64,000 nt of DNA from Planomonospora parontospora. GTDB lineage: Bacteria; Actinomycetota; Actinomycetes; Streptosporangiales; Streptosporangiaceae. Where the stretch lies: assembly GCA_014647935.1 (NCBI GenBank), contig BMQD01000012.1, positions 1 through 64,000 on the forward strand, given 5' to 3'. Each line of letters opens with the position of its first letter. Position 1 is the first letter of the stretch. Under the pieces are notes generated by a model, which did not search any database, was not told the DNA's origin, and saw nothing but the letters and a program-made list of their open reading frames with translations. Made by a program: the position numbers and the translations under genes. Below, piece by piece: positions 27,108 to 36,922 of this stretch.

Positions 27108-27290
27108 AAAACGCTCACTATGCGGAACATTCCTGCTTTCCCGTTGACGTTATAAATCGTTTCCTGTTGATTGGCATCGGTCCTGCAGCGGTCTGCAGTG
27201 GGTTTTCCCTGTCGCGATGCCGCTGTCCGTCCAGGATCGGTCCCTTTTCCGTTTTCGTGTGCGGTTTCCACCGCGCGAAGGAGTGAGCAG

Positions 27291-28181
27291 ATGGCAAGAA
27301 ATCGCATTGTGGTGTCCCTGTCCGCCATGGCGGTGGCGGGCGGGCTGGTGGCGGGCCTGCCGGCGTCCGCCGCCGTGGCGGCCTCCCCGGCCGTCACCCC
27401 GATCTGCGCCAGTGAGTGGAACCCCGCCAAGGCGTACGCCGGCGGGCTGGTCGCCTCCTACGGCGGCCGCAACTGGCGGGCGAAGTGGTGGAACCAGAAC
27501 AACGTCCCGGGCGGGTCGTCCGGCAACTGGACGGACAAGGGGGCCTGCGAGGCGAACGAGGGGAACTTCGTCGTCACCGAGGCCCAGTTCGAAGAGATGT
27601 TCAAGGACCGCAAGCCCTTCTACACCTACAGCGGCCTGGTCACGGCCCTGAGCGCCTACCCGGAGTTCGCGGCCACGGGCTCCGACACCGTCAAGAAGCA
27701 GGAGGCCGCGGCCTTCCTGGCCAACATCAGCCACGAGACCGGCGGCCTGCGCCATATCGTGGAGGTCAACACCGCGAACTACTCCCACTACTGTGACCCC
27801 GCCAAGCCGTACGGCTGTCCCGCGGGCCTGTCGTCCTACTACGGCCGCGGGCCGATCCAGCTGAGCTGGAACTTCAACTACAAGGCGGCCGGCGACGCGC
27901 TGGAGATCGACCTGCTCAACAACCCGGATCTGGTGCAGAAGGAGGCCTCGGTGGCGTGGATGACCGCCATCTGGTACTGGATGACCCAGAACGGTCCCGG
28001 CACGATGACGCCGCACGCGGCGATGGTCGGCGGGCACGGTTTCGGCGAGACGATCCGCAGCATCAACGGCCGTCTGGAGTGCGACGGCGGCAACTCCCGG
28101 CAGGTGGAGAACCGGGTGAGGCTCTACCTGGAGTTCACCGGGATCCTGGACGTCGACCCGGGTTCCGGCCTGCGGTGCTGA
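27291..28181 (+). CDS. Secreted GH19 chitinase with chitin-binding domain
   Basis: A 296-residue protein exported by a Sec signal peptide (residues 1-30, cleavage near AAVAA). A type 3 (CBM5/12) chitin-binding domain follows at about residues 36-80 (SEWNPAKAYAGGLVASYGGR, WWNQNN). The GH19 catalytic domain comes next: catalytic Glu in ANISHETGG and the GRGPIQLSWNFNY signature. It cleaves beta-1,4 N-acetylglucosamine chains with inversion, for chitin feeding or antifungal action. GAAGGAG precedes the ATG. Paired hairpins downstream end the transcript. Confidence 0.95.
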   Translation: MARNRIVVSLSAMAVAGGLVAGLPASAAVAASPAVTPICASEWNPAKAYAGGLVASYGGRNWRAKWWNQNNVPGGSSGNWTDKGACEANEGNFVVTEAQFEEMFKDRKPFYTYSGLVTALSAYPEFAATGSDTVKKQEAAAFLANISHETGGLRHIVEVNTANYSHYCDPAKPYGCPAGLSSYYGRGPIQLSWNFNYKAAGDALEIDLLNNPDLVQKEASVAWMTAIWYWMTQNGPGTMTPHAAMVGGHGFGETIRSINGRLECDGGNSRQVENRVRLYLEFTGILDVDPGSGLRC

Positions 28182-28192
28182 CCGTGCGGCGG

Positions 28193-28260
28193 CACACCGT
28201 TCCGTCTGGCGGCGAAACGGTGTGAGGGGAAGGGCGCGGACCGTTTCCGCGTCCTTCCCC
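28193..28260 (+). terminator. Two consecutive hairpins after the chitinase gene
   Basis: The first hairpin pairs CACACCGTT (28193-28201) with AACGGTGTG (28216-28224). The second pairs GGGGAAGGGCGCGG (28226-28239) with CCGCGTCCTTCCCC (28247-28260), 14 pairs with one G-T. They begin 12 bases after the chitinase stop and form a strong intrinsic terminator without a long U-tract. Confidence 0.75.
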
Positions 28261-28564
28261 GGGTTTCGTTTCCTCGTCTCGGGGAATCGCTTTCGCATGC
28301 CTCCGTACGGTTGATTCCCCGGAATTTCAGCCTTGTGAACCACCCATGGTCTGCAGAATTCGGCAATTGCCCCCATGTGAACTCCGACGTCCTCGCACAC
28401 CACGGCTACGGTCCCGCTTGCGGCAGTACGGTCGCGAAGCGGCCGGGCGGTCTGCCGCTGGGCTGCACACCAACAACCTCGGCCAGGGGCCGCCGCAGGA
28501 GGCGGAGCCGCCGGCCCAACGGCCGCAGGACGGTGCTCGCGGTCCACTTTGCCCGGCGGCGCCG

Positions 28565-28592
28565 CCCGGGGTGATGACGGCGTCACCCCGGG
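28565..28592 (-). terminator. Hairpin after the MASE1 kinase gene
   Basis: CCCGGGGTGA at 28565-28574 pairs perfectly with TCACCCCGGG at 28583-28592 over an 8-base loop. It lies about 18 bases past the stop of the leftward kinase gene (28610), and the stem extends further with GGCGGC/GCCGCC-like flanks. Confidence 0.6.
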
Positions 28593-28609
28593 GTGCCGCC
28601 GCCGCTTCG

Positions 28610-30745
28610 TCACGTATCGCCGGAGCGGCGGGAAGTGCGGGGTCTGCTGTCCTGCGTGGTGGCCCGGGCGCTCTCACCGGTCCGGTCGGGAGCCGGGGCG
28701 CCGGTGGCGGGCAGCGTGAAGATGAACCGGGAGCCCCCGCCGGGGTTGTCCTCGGCCCGGATCGTGCCGCCGTGCCGTTCGACGATGCGCTTGCAGATGG
28801 CCAGGCCGAGCCCGCTGCCGGTGTACGGACCGCCCGTGTGGACGCGGCGGAAGTTCTCGAAGATCATCTGATGCCGGCCCGGGGGAATGCCGATGCCGCG
28901 GTCGGTGATCTCGACGCGGACCCAGCCGGGCCGCTCGAGAGCGGAGGTGACGGTGATGCGCGGCCGCTGATCCGGAGCGGTGTATTTGATCGCGTTGCCG
29001 ATCAGGTTGTCCAGCAGCTGGCGCAGCAGCGCCGCATCGGCCCGGACCGCATCCAGCGGGCCGATGTCGAAGACCGGGCCCGGCCCGTGCGGCAGGCCGC
29101 CGCGGGCCGCGGCGACCTGCCGCACGGCGGACTCGAGCGCGACCGGCTCGAGGGCCAGGGGGGCGTCCCGCGCGGTGGCGTGCGCCAGCAGGTCGTCGAT
29201 CAGTTCCTGCATCTGGGAGGCGGCGCGCCGGATGCGGGCGATGCCGTCGGCCAGCTCACCGGTCGCCTCACCGGCGGGCTCGGCGTCGAGGGCATCGGTC
29301 AGCAGCTGCGCCCAGGCACTGACGGTGGACAGGGGGTTGCGCAGGTCGTGGGCGACGATGCCGGCGAAGGCCGTCAGCTCGTCGCGCTGGCGCCGCTCGG
29401 CGGTGACGTCGTGGAAGACCACGACCACCGCCCGGTCGTGGGCGGGCAGCCGGGTGGCGCTGACGCTGAGCAGGTGCTCCTGGCGTCCGTCCAGCGGGCA
29501 GGCCAGGACGTCCATGTCGCGGACCTCGTGGCCGGACAGGGCCAGCATGTGCGGCTGCCGCCGCTCGCTGAGGGGCGTGCCGTCGGGATGCAGCAGCCGG
29601 TACGCCTCGAAGGAGACCGGCACGGACGTCGAGGGGGTGGCCCCGGCTCCCAGCAGGCGCCGGGCGGCCGGGTTGCTCATGACGACACGCCCGTCGGCGT
29701 CGACGACCACCAGCCCGTCGTGCATCGCCTCGACGATCGCCGCCAGCATCCCGGCTTGCGCGCCGAGCTCCTGTTCGGCGGCGGCCCGCTGCCTGAAGAG
29801 CGTCTCGCGTTCGTCGCGGCCGAGCGCCAGGGCCAGGCCGATCACGGCGACCATGCCGACGAAGACCTGCGCCATCAGCACCCGGGTGGTGGGGGAGCCG
29901 ATCGCGGCGAACGGGCCGCCGCCGTAGGCGGTGAAGGCGACGGCGGCGGTGCCGGTGACCAGGGCGTGCAGGGCCGTGAAGGTGGCGCCGAACCGTACGG
30001 CGGTCCACACCGTCATGCTCATCAGCAGGAACGTCAGCGGCAGGTCGCGCAGGATCCAGAACGTCGCGATGTAGGCCGCGGCCGAGGCCGTCACCAGGGC
30101 GCAGAACTCCGCAATGCGCCGGTCGGGGGTGCGGGCCAGCCTCTCGCGGACCGCCTGCCGGGCCGCGGCCGGCCGGGTCAAGACACCGGGCAGGCGCTCG
30201 GACAAGCGCCCCAGGCGCAGACCGAGCGCTGTGATCACCAGGATGCTGACGAGGTTGCGGGTCAGCCACACCGCGGCCGACACCGCCGAGACTGGGCCGT
30301 CGGAGGCCTCCAGCGCGGCCGGGCCGATGAGCGCGCCGACCCCGGCACCGGCGAGCGCGGCCGCCAGCAGCCCCCACAAGTGCTGGACCCGCTCGAAAGC
30401 CCCCCAGCCCGGGGCGTTCCATACCTGCGGGCAGGAACGGGTGAACACGGCCAAGAAGACCAGCAGCTGCGCGACGTTGGCCGCCGCGAGGGCGGCGCTC
30501 AGCGGCAGGCCCGCCCCGGTCACCAGGTTGCCCGCAAACGTGATCGCCGCCAGCACCGATACGTCCAGCCACCGGTACCGCACGTGCCGCTGGGCCAGCA
30601 GCCACACCGCCCCCACCCCGGCGGCCGGCCATATCAGCCCCAGCTCCGTCCCGCCGATCAGGTCCATCCGGCCGATGAACACCGCGGCGGCGTACAGCAC
30701 GGTGAACACCGCCGTGCGGCGCGGTGTCATGCCGCTACCCGGCAT
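28610..30745 (-). CDS. Membrane sensor histidine kinase (MASE1-PAS-HisKA-HATPase)
   Basis: A protein of about 711 residues. The N-terminal half has eight to ten transmembrane helices of MASE1 type. A PAS domain follows from about residue 335 (IVEAMHDGLVVVDADGRVVM). Then come HisKA with the phosphorylated His in FAGIVAHDLRNPLSTV, and HATPase motifs LLDNLIGNAIKYTAPDQ, TDRGIGIPPG and GSGLGLAICKRIVERHGGT. No response regulator is adjacent, so it is an orphan kinase. Start: ATG 30745, with ATG 30730 as an equally possible choice. A terminator hairpin follows. Confidence 0.9.
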   Translation of the reverse strand: MPGSGMTPRRTAVFTVLYAAAVFIGRMDLIGGTELGLIWPAAGVGAVWLLAQRHVRYRWLDVSVLAAITFAGNLVTGAGLPLSAALAAANVAQLLVFLAVFTRSCPQVWNAPGWGAFERVQHLWGLLAAALAGAGVGALIGPAALEASDGPVSAVSAAVWLTRNLVSILVITALGLRLGRLSERLPGVLTRPAAARQAVRERLARTPDRRIAEFCALVTASAAAYIATFWILRDLPLTFLLMSMTVWTAVRFGATFTALHALVTGTAAVAFTAYGGGPFAAIGSPTTRVLMAQVFVGMVAVIGLALALGRDERETLFRQRAAAEQELGAQAGMLAAIVEAMHDGLVVVDADGRVVMSNPAARRLLGAGATPSTSVPVSFEAYRLLHPDGTPLSERRQPHMLALSGHEVRDMDVLACPLDGRQEHLLSVSATRLPAHDRAVVVVFHDVTAERRQRDELTAFAGIVAHDLRNPLSTVSAWAQLLTDALDAEPAGEATGELADGIARIRRAASQMQELIDDLLAHATARDAPLALEPVALESAVRQVAAARGGLPHGPGPVFDIGPLDAVRADAALLRQLLDNLIGNAIKYTAPDQRPRITVTSALERPGWVRVEITDRGIGIPPGRHQMIFENFRRVHTGGPYTGSGLGLAICKRIVERHGGTIRAEDNPGGGSRFIFTLPATGAPAPDRTGESARATTQDSRPRTSRRSGDT

Positions 30746-31388
30746 CGGGACGGCGCTGCGCCGGGTAGCGGGTCGCGGACACGGGGCGCCGACACCGCAT
30801 CACGGCGCGCCACCGGCCGCCGCCGTGACCGGAAAGGCACAGGCATCCACGGGTCTTCACGTGAGACGGCGGCCGCAAGGCCGGGGCCGAGCCCGGCCGG
30901 CAGATCTGCGGCCGCGGCCGCGACCGCCTGGTGCAGGTGCTCGTGCAGGTCGTCCGATCCCGGGCGGCCGAGGCCTGCGGGGGCCGACAGCGGGCTGCCG
31001 GTCACCTCGTACCGTTCGGCGGCAGAGGGCGAGACGCCCGCGGTGAAGAGCCATGACCTACGACTACCAGGATCGACCACTCTAAGTAGCCATATTCAGT
31101 GAATGTGTCACTCAAGGTGATGTCTGCTTGCGCGCGCTCACCGCCGTTCCGCGCCTGCAGGCGAAGGGCGGCCATAGCGCCCGAGAGGGAGGTCGACCAT
31201 TGCCTTGACCAACTGTTGACCAAAAGTGTTCGAGCATTTACTTTTAGTGACAGGGGGGAAGGCGGACATCTTCCCCGGCCGTGAACGACACGGGCCCGGC
31301 TTTCCGTTCACCGTCCTCGGCCGCCCCGGGCAGGCACGGACGCCGCCCGCGGCATCCCTTCCCCCTTCCCCGCGAAAGGAGCCGCGCC
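30746..31388. other. Divergent intergenic region, no supported gene
   Basis: Lies between the leftward kinase and the rightward beta-trefoil gene. It includes an AT-richer part (31080-31250). Apart from the AAAGGAG ribosome-binding site at about 31375-31381 I see no defined feature. It must carry both promoters. Confidence 0.4.
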
Positions 31389-31856
31389 ATGCCGCTCGCC
31401 GGCGCCCCGCCCACCGGATCGGTGATGATGGTCCACCACGTCACCGGCACCTACTTCATGTGCAACGACTTCCACGACAACGTCGGCAACCACGTCCAGA
31501 CCTGGGCCCAGGACCCCTTCGCCGACGCCACCAGCCACCGCTGGACGCTGCACCGCAACGCCGACGGCACCGTCGTCATCCGCTCCGCAGCCCACGGCCG
31601 GGCTCTGTCCGCCGGCGCCAACCCCGCCGACGTGGTGACCCTCAAGGAGGGCAACGACAGCCTGCACCAGAACTGGCGCTTCGAGCCCGTCGACGTCAGC
31701 ACCGACGGCTACGTCATCGCCTCGGTCGTCCACCCCTCCTACGCCCTGTCCATCGCCTCCCATCTGCAGGCCAACGACCAGCTCCTCGGCCTGACCCGCA
31801 TGTGGGGCGGCGCGAACCTCGCCCAGGTGTGGAAGGTCTTCCCCCACGGCGCCTGA
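31389..31856 (+). CDS. Ricin-type beta-trefoil lectin-domain protein, non-secreted
   Basis: A 155-residue protein that is almost entirely one beta-trefoil. Three repeats each end in a Q/H-x-W-like motif: ATSHRWTLHRNADGT, LHQNWRFEPVD and AQVWKVFPHG, separated by about 50 residues as in RICIN/RicinB lectin domains. Such domains bind sugars. Unusually, no signal peptide precedes it; the N-terminus is MPLAGAPPTGSVMMVHHV. GAAAGGAG lies before the ATG. It stands alone on its strand. Confidence 0.75.
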   Translation: MPLAGAPPTGSVMMVHHVTGTYFMCNDFHDNVGNHVQTWAQDPFADATSHRWTLHRNADGTVVIRSAAHGRALSAGANPADVVTLKEGNDSLHQNWRFEPVDVSTDGYVIASVVHPSYALSIASHLQANDQLLGLTRMWGGANLAQVWKVFPHGA

Positions 31857-31912
31857 CCTCTCACCCCGACTCACCCCGGCGCCCTGCCCGGCCGCGAGCC
31901 TGCGGCAGGGCG

Positions 31913-33308
31913 TCACCACGTCCTCCCTGCCTGTGCATCGGGCTGCAGAGTCCGGTCCTGGCGCCGGGCCGTCCTTCGGGAACGGAGTCCGAGCAGGGCG
32001 TCGATCACCAGGAAGAGCACCAGCGAGACCCCCATCAGGGGCACGAAGATCCCGGCGGCGGCGGTGAGCACGCCCAGCGGCGTCAGCACGGTCCAGTGCA
32101 CCTGCCGCCAGCCGCCCCGAGGGTACGGCTGGCCGTAGCCACGGGTGGGCCGCCGTAGCCACCACATGCGGTAGCCGAGCACGATGAGAGCGATCAGGGC
32201 GATGGCCAGCGCGGCCAGCAGGATCTGGTTGGCCGGGCCGGACAGCAGCCCCATGTGCCCGTCGACGCCCCACCGGAGGAGTTTCGCGGCGAGAGGGTAT
32301 TCGGCGAAACGCAGCTCGCCGGTCACCTGGCCGGTGGCGGCGTCGACGGCGACCTGGTCCAGCCGGGTGGGCGCGGTCTTGTCGATCTCCCTGACGAGGT
32401 AGGGGCGCCCGGGTCGCCGGGCCAGACGATCTCCAGCGGACCGGACAGGCCCTTGTCCGCGGCGGCCTGGGCGATGCGGTCCACGCCGACGTCGGCCGTG
32501 GCGGCACGGTGCCCTCCCGCGCCCGCGTGCGCGGCGTGGCCGCCGCCCTGGGGGCTGATCGACGGAGCGGTCGTCCAGCCGAGCGTCACACTCAGGCCGG
32601 TGACGGACAGGAACAGCAGGCCCGGCACCGCCCACAGGCCGACCGAGCCGTGCCAGGACACGTGCGGCGCCCTCCGCGGGCGGCACGGCCGGGGAGCAGG
32701 AGCCGGCGCTTCTCACGGCGGCGCCGGGTGACCCACAGCGCCAGAGCGCCGAGCGCGACCACCCACAGCCAGCCGGCGGCCAGCTCGCTGTAGATCCCTC
32801 CGGGCTCGCCGAGGTGCAGGTCGCGGTGGAGGTTGGAGATCCAGGCCCGTACGGGCAGCGCTCCCACGTCGCCGTAGCTCTCCAGCTGGCCGTGTACCCG
32901 GCCGGTGTGGGGATCGACGAAGACGGCCAGCCGCGTGTTCTCGGGCAGCCCGGGCCGGTCCATCAGCACCTGGGTGGTGTGGCCGGGCTCGGCGGCGGGG
33001 CGTACCGCCGTGATCGTGCCCTGGGGCTGCGCCGCCCGGGCGGCCTCGATCTGCCGGCTCAGGGGGAGGGTGGCAGGGCCGGCGGGTGCGGTGAGCTCGT
33101 GCCGGTAGACGACCTGCTCGATCTGGAAGGAAGCGGCGTACAGCAGGCCGGTGCCGGCGGCGACGAGCAGGAAGGGGGCGACGAGGATGCCCGCGTAGAA
33201 GTGCAGCCGCAGCACCAGGGGGCGCAAAGCGGCCCAGACCGCCGGGCGTCCGGGGAGTGTCCCGGGGGCTTGCCCGGCAGCGCTGCTGCGGTCGGCGGTA
33301 GAGGTCAT
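31913..33308 (-). pseudogene. PepSY-domain membrane protein, broken by two frameshifts
   Basis: Three consecutive frames on the minus strand make one PepSY_TM protein of about 465 residues. Frame one starts MTSTADRSS, has helix FYAGILVAPFLLVAAGTGLL, and runs to the helix ending in LGALALWVTRRRREKRRLLL. Frame two is HVSWHGSVGLWAVPGLLFLS and onwards to EIVWPGDPGAP. Frame three runs from YLVREIDKTAPTRL to the last helices and stop at 31913. The breaks are at about 32690 and 32410, each repaired by adding one C to a C-run. Relatives are linked to iron/siderophore reduction. Either a pseudogene or two base-call errors. Confidence 0.75.
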
Positions 33309-33509
33309 CGGGTGTTTCTCCACTCAGGGGCGGGCGGACCGCGTCAGGGGTGCTCCCGCCGCGGCCGTATGGTCAGCAGGACGCAGGGGACGGGGCCGGA
33401 GGCATGCCGGACCGCGGGCTGATGGGCCGGGGCCGGGATACGGGCCGGGCTGTTTCGTGGCCTGGGCTCCTGCGGGCCCCGCCGTCGGCGTACGAGTCCT
33501 TGAACGTGG

Positions 33510-34001
33510 TCAGGCGGCGATGGAGGTGCGTCTGAGGCTGATCATGAAGAACCCCAGCGGGTAAGGCACGGCCCCGCCGACTTCGAGGATCTGCACGATG
33601 GGGGAGTGCGGACCGGTGACGAAGAGCGTCAGTCCTCCGGTCGTGTAGACGATGGCCCCCGTCCCGATCAGCAGGCCGGGCCACCTCGCGCCCTGCCTCA
33701 CCAGGAGGCGCCTCAGCAACGCGCATCCCAGGGGGAACAGCAGTAGCGCCGGCAGTACGACAGCGGCCACGCCGGTGTTCAGGTCGGCGGGAGTGTGCAC
33801 GATGTCGGGGGCGTAGTGGGCCACCACGGGGTTGCGCGAGCCGTCGATGACGATGAGGGCGAACCAGAGAAGATGACCGATCATGGCTGTGAGCACGGCC
33901 GGAATCGCCTTCCGGCCGAGCCGTTGGAAGCTCGGCCCCGTCGACGCGCTGACCATGTCGCCGGTGCCGGGGAAACGACCGATGACCCTCCGGGAGTTCA
34001 T
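33510..34001 (-). CDS. Four-helix membrane protein, unknown function
   Basis: About 163 residues with four hydrophobic segments: AIPAVLTAMIGHLLWFALIV, the helix around AAVVLPALLLFPLGCALL, GLLIGTGAIVYTTGGLTLFV, and a last one around YPLGFFMISLRR. The pattern resembles small actinobacterial DUF membrane proteins of the DoxX/DUF4345 size, but I cannot place it. The start is uncertain between ATG 34001 and ATG 33956. Confidence 0.6.
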   Translation of the reverse strand: MNSRRVIGRFPGTGDMVSASTGPSFQRLGRKAIPAVLTAMIGHLLWFALIVIDGSRNPVVAHYAPDIVHTPADLNTGVAAVVLPALLLFPLGCALLRRLLVRQGARWPGLLIGTGAIVYTTGGLTLFVTGPHSPIVQILEVGGAVPYPLGFFMISLRRTSIAA

Positions 34002-34586
34002 CGAGCGGGCACGCGAGGACTTAAGGGGGGACGGGCCGCAGGGGTCCGGACCCGGCCCGGCGCGGATCACGGCGCCGTAAGGGCCGGCGCCGGTCGGTGC
34101 GCCGAGCCGGAGACGGATCCGGGGTTCCCGCCTGGGACGTCCAGGACCGAAGGCTGAACCGCTGGATGCGAGTGCAGGCGAGCGGGCTGGAGCGGTAGGC
34201 GCGACGTAAGGGCGCGGTCTGCCGCAGGGAAGCCCGGTGTCCACGACCTTGCCGCGTTCGGCCGGCGTGTCCGATGCTCAGGACGGGCTCGACGAGCTCC
34301 CGCTGCGCATCGGACGGGGTCGGGGGTCTCTGCTCGGCCGTGTACTGCCGGCGCATCTCGGATCGCCCGCACCGGACGACCCCCAATGGGGGTTTTGAAC
34401 CTCGGTGCTCAGGATTGAGATCTGATCCCCACGCGGCAGCAGGGTGCGAAAGACGGTCGGCGACCGTCCTGCGTGCGGGAGTGCACGAGAAAGATCGCGC
34501 ACCGCACCGCATCGACACGGCCTACGACCGTCCCGCCTGCCTCACTCCTCAGGAGCCCGACGGATGACACAGGTTCGGCCGGCAGA
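34002..34586. other. Intergenic region, no supported gene
   Basis: Nothing recognisable in any frame. The open frames here are short and compositionally biased, with no conserved motif and no clear hairpin. It separates the membrane protein gene from the DNA ligase transcription unit. Confidence 0.4.
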
Positions 34587-34778
34587 TCACATCGGTATGT
34601 GCTGGTCGTGCCCGAGGAGACGCTGACCATCGCGGTCACGGGTGACCCCGAAGGGCTGCGCCCCGGCTCGGGAAGCGGGCTGGCCGTCTCGGCCTGTCTC
34701 TGCCCGGCGGGCGGCGGGGACCCGACGCCATACCGCGACGACGGCCAATGCGACCAGCGTGGTGACCAGGAGGGTCAC
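34587..34778 (-). CDS. Small single-helix membrane protein coupled to ligA
   Basis: A GTG at 34778 overlaps the ligase stop codon (GTGA overlap) and opens a 63-residue frame. Its start is [20 protein letters not shown], a clear transmembrane helix with positive residues following (PAARRAE), then a polar tail rich in Arg, Asp and Gln. The overlap and orientation suggest translational coupling with the ligase. No family recognised. A chance frame cannot be excluded at this GC. Confidence 0.4.
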   Translation of the reverse strand: MTLLVTTLVALAVVAVWRRVPAARRAETGRDGQPASRAGAQPFGVTRDRDGQRLLGHDQHIPM

Positions 34779-36877
34779 AGGAAGCCAGCGACCAGGTCGG
34801 CGAACTCCTCGCAGGTGACGATCCGTACACCCAGGCCTTCGGCCTTGGCCCGCTTGGATCCGGCCTTCTCCCCGGCGACCAGCAGCGATGTCTTCGCCGA
34901 CACGCTGGAGGAGGCCTTGCCGCCGGCGCGCTCGATCAGCTCGTTGACCTGGTTGCGCGACAGCGCCTCCAGCGGGCCGGTCATCGCACCGGTGGCCACC
35001 ACCGCCATGCCGGCCAGCGGCAACCCGGCCGCCGGAGCCTCTCCGGTGCCCTCCCCGCCGGCTGCCGGGTCCGCGGGCGCCGCGACGGCGCCGGGCTCGG
35101 TCATGCTGACGCCCGCCGCGATCAGCTTGCCGATCAGCGGCCGCAGCTCGGCCAGTTCCTCGAGCATGAGTTTGGCCTTCTCGACGCCCATGCCGTCGAC
35201 GGCCTGGACGGCGTCGGCGTCGGCATCCAGGATGGCCTCCATGCTGCCGAAGTGGCGGGCGATCCGGCGGCTCATGGACCGGCCGGTCCCGCGCACGCCC
35301 AGGGCGCAGAACACCCGGTTCAGCGGGCGGGTCTTGGCCGTCTCGATCGCGGCCAGCAGCTTGTCGGCGCTGGTGGCGCCCATGCGCTCGAGGGTGAGGA
35401 GCTGCTCGCGGGTGACGGTGAACAGGTCGGCGAAGTCGGTGATGAACCCCGCATCCAGCAACTGCTGGATGCGGGAGGCGGCTAGGGTCTCGATGTCGAG
35501 CTGGTCGCGGCCGGCGGCGTAGGTGATGGAGGCCAGCGCGCGGCAGGCCCGGCCGCGCACGCACCGCCACCGCTCCTGGCTGCTGTCGATCGCATCCCCG
35601 CAGTTCGGGCAGACCTGCGGGAAAGCGATCGGCTGCTCGGTGCCGGTGCGCAGGTGCACGAGCGGTGCCTGTACGCGCGGGATGATGTCCCCCGCCTTGT
35701 ACACGGTCACGGAGTCGCCCAGCATCAGGCCCCGCCGGGTGATGTCGGCGGCGTTGTGCAAGGTGGCGTAGGTGACGACGCTGCCGTCGATCTCGACGGG
35801 CTTCAGCTCGGCGCGCGGGGCGATGATGCCGGTGCGGCCGACGTTCCACTCCACGGCGATCAGCTTGGTGATCTTCTCGACGGCAGGGAGTTTGTAGGCG
35901 ATCGCCCAGCGCGGCGCCCGGGAGCCGAACCCGGCCTGGTTCTGGTCGTCGGCCAGGTCGGCCTTGACGACGATGCCGTCGATGCCGAACGGCAGTGTGG
36001 TGCGTGCCTCGGCGATCTGCTCGATACGGGCCTGGACCTCCTGCACCGTGGTGGCGACGATGCCGGCGACCGGCGTGGCCGCAGTGGTGGCCACGCCCCA
36101 GGCGGCGACCTGCTCCATGATCTGGCTGTGCGGCAGGGTGCGCAGCCGCTCCGCCAGGTCGGAGGCGTCACCGGGCGGCAGCGGCAGCGCGCCGTAGCCG
36201 AAGAACGTCAGCTCGCACACATACGGCCGGTCCTGGGCGCGCAGGGTCCCGGCGGCGGCGCTGCGCGGGTTGGCGAACGTGGTGCCGTCGTGGGCGGTGC
36301 GTTTGGCGCAGGCGGCCTCGAACTGCTCGGCCGTCATCATGACCTCGCCGCGGATCTCCACGGTGACCGGCTCGGCGAGCCGCTCGGGCAGGCCGACGAT
36401 CGTGCCGATGGCGTGGCTGACGTCCTCGCCGGCGCTGCCGTCGCCACGGGTGACGAGCCGGGTCAGGCGGCCGCGCCGGTAGCGGGCGGAGATGGCCAGG
36501 CCATCGAGCTTGGGCTCCACGCTCCACACCGTGACGGGTCGGCCCAGGCGGCGCTCCAGCCCGGCCGTCCACCGCTTCAGGCCGTCGGGGTCGAAGACGT
36601 TGTCCAGGCTGAGCATGGGCGCCGTGTGCGGAACGTCGCCGCTCACCGCGCCGCCGGCCACCTTTCCGGTGGGGGAGTCGGGCAGCACCTGCTCGGGGTG
36701 GTCTGCCTCGTAGGCTTCGATGCCGCGGACCAGCCGGTCGTAGGCGTCATCGTCCAGTGGGGAGGTGCCGGGCCCGTAGTAGGCGGCCGCGGCGTCGACG
36801 GCCAGCTGCACGGCCGCGGCGTAGGCGGCCTGGTCGGCGAGAGCGGTGAGGGCAGGAGCGGCAGGGGCGTCGTTCAT
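34775..36877 (-). CDS. ligA: NAD-dependent DNA ligase LigA
   Basis: A full-length 700-residue ligase sealing nicks with NAD+. Order: Ia NMN-binding domain (residues 10-65); adenylation domain with nucleophile Lys123 in [11 protein letters not shown] and motif [10 protein letters not shown] fold ([18 protein letters not shown]); Cys4 zinc finger CPNCG...WRCVRGRAC; helix-hairpin-helix region; BRCT domain over the last 80 residues ([17 protein letters not shown]). It lies in an accessory region with no housekeeping neighbours, so it is probably a second ligA and not the essential copy. That is inference; the main copy is outside the window. Confidence 0.93.
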   Translation of the reverse strand: MNDAPAAPALTALADQAAYAAAVQLAVDAAAAYYGPGTSPLDDDAYDRLVRGIEAYEADHPEQVLPDSPTGKVAGGAVSGDVPHTAPMLSLDNVFDPDGLKRWTAGLERRLGRPVTVWSVEPKLDGLAISARYRRGRLTRLVTRGDGSAGEDVSHAIGTIVGLPERLAEPVTVEIRGEVMMTAEQFEAACAKRTAHDGTTFANPRSAAAGTLRAQDRPYVCELTFFGYGALPLPPGDASDLAERLRTLPHSQIMEQVAAWGVATTAATPVAGIVATTVQEVQARIEQIAEARTTLPFGIDGIVVKADLADDQNQAGFGSRAPRWAIAYKLPAVEKITKLIAVEWNVGRTGIIAPRAELKPVEIDGSVVTYATLHNAADITRRGLMLGDSVTVYKAGDIIPRVQAPLVHLRTGTEQPIAFPQVCPNCGDAIDSSQERWRCVRGRACRALASITYAAGRDQLDIETLAASRIQQLLDAGFITDFADLFTVTREQLLTLERMGATSADKLLAAIETAKTRPLNRVFCALGVRGTGRSMSRRIARHFGSMEAILDADADAVQAVDGMGVEKAKLMLEELAELRPLIGKLIAAGVSMTEPGAVAAPADPAAGGEGTGEAPAAGLPLAGMAVVATGAMTGPLEALSRNQVNELIERAGGKASSSVSAKTSLLVAGEKAGSKRAKAEGLGVRIVTCEEFADLVAGFL

Positions 36878-36922
36878 GGGTTCATCTTGGCGATTAAGGG
36901 TGACATTTCCTGAACTGGGCTG

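Noticed and set aside
27171..27290. A DasR-type operator before the chitinase gene
   Set aside because: Partial repeats (cggtcctgcag, cggtctgcag) are present, but they do not match the known ACTGGTCTAGACCA-like dyad well enough to claim.
28346..31102. A 918-codon open frame on the plus strand opposite the MASE1 kinase
   Set aside because: The minus strand encodes clear PAS, HisKA and HATPase motifs; the plus frame is low-complexity Gly/Gln/Arg and is a shadow.
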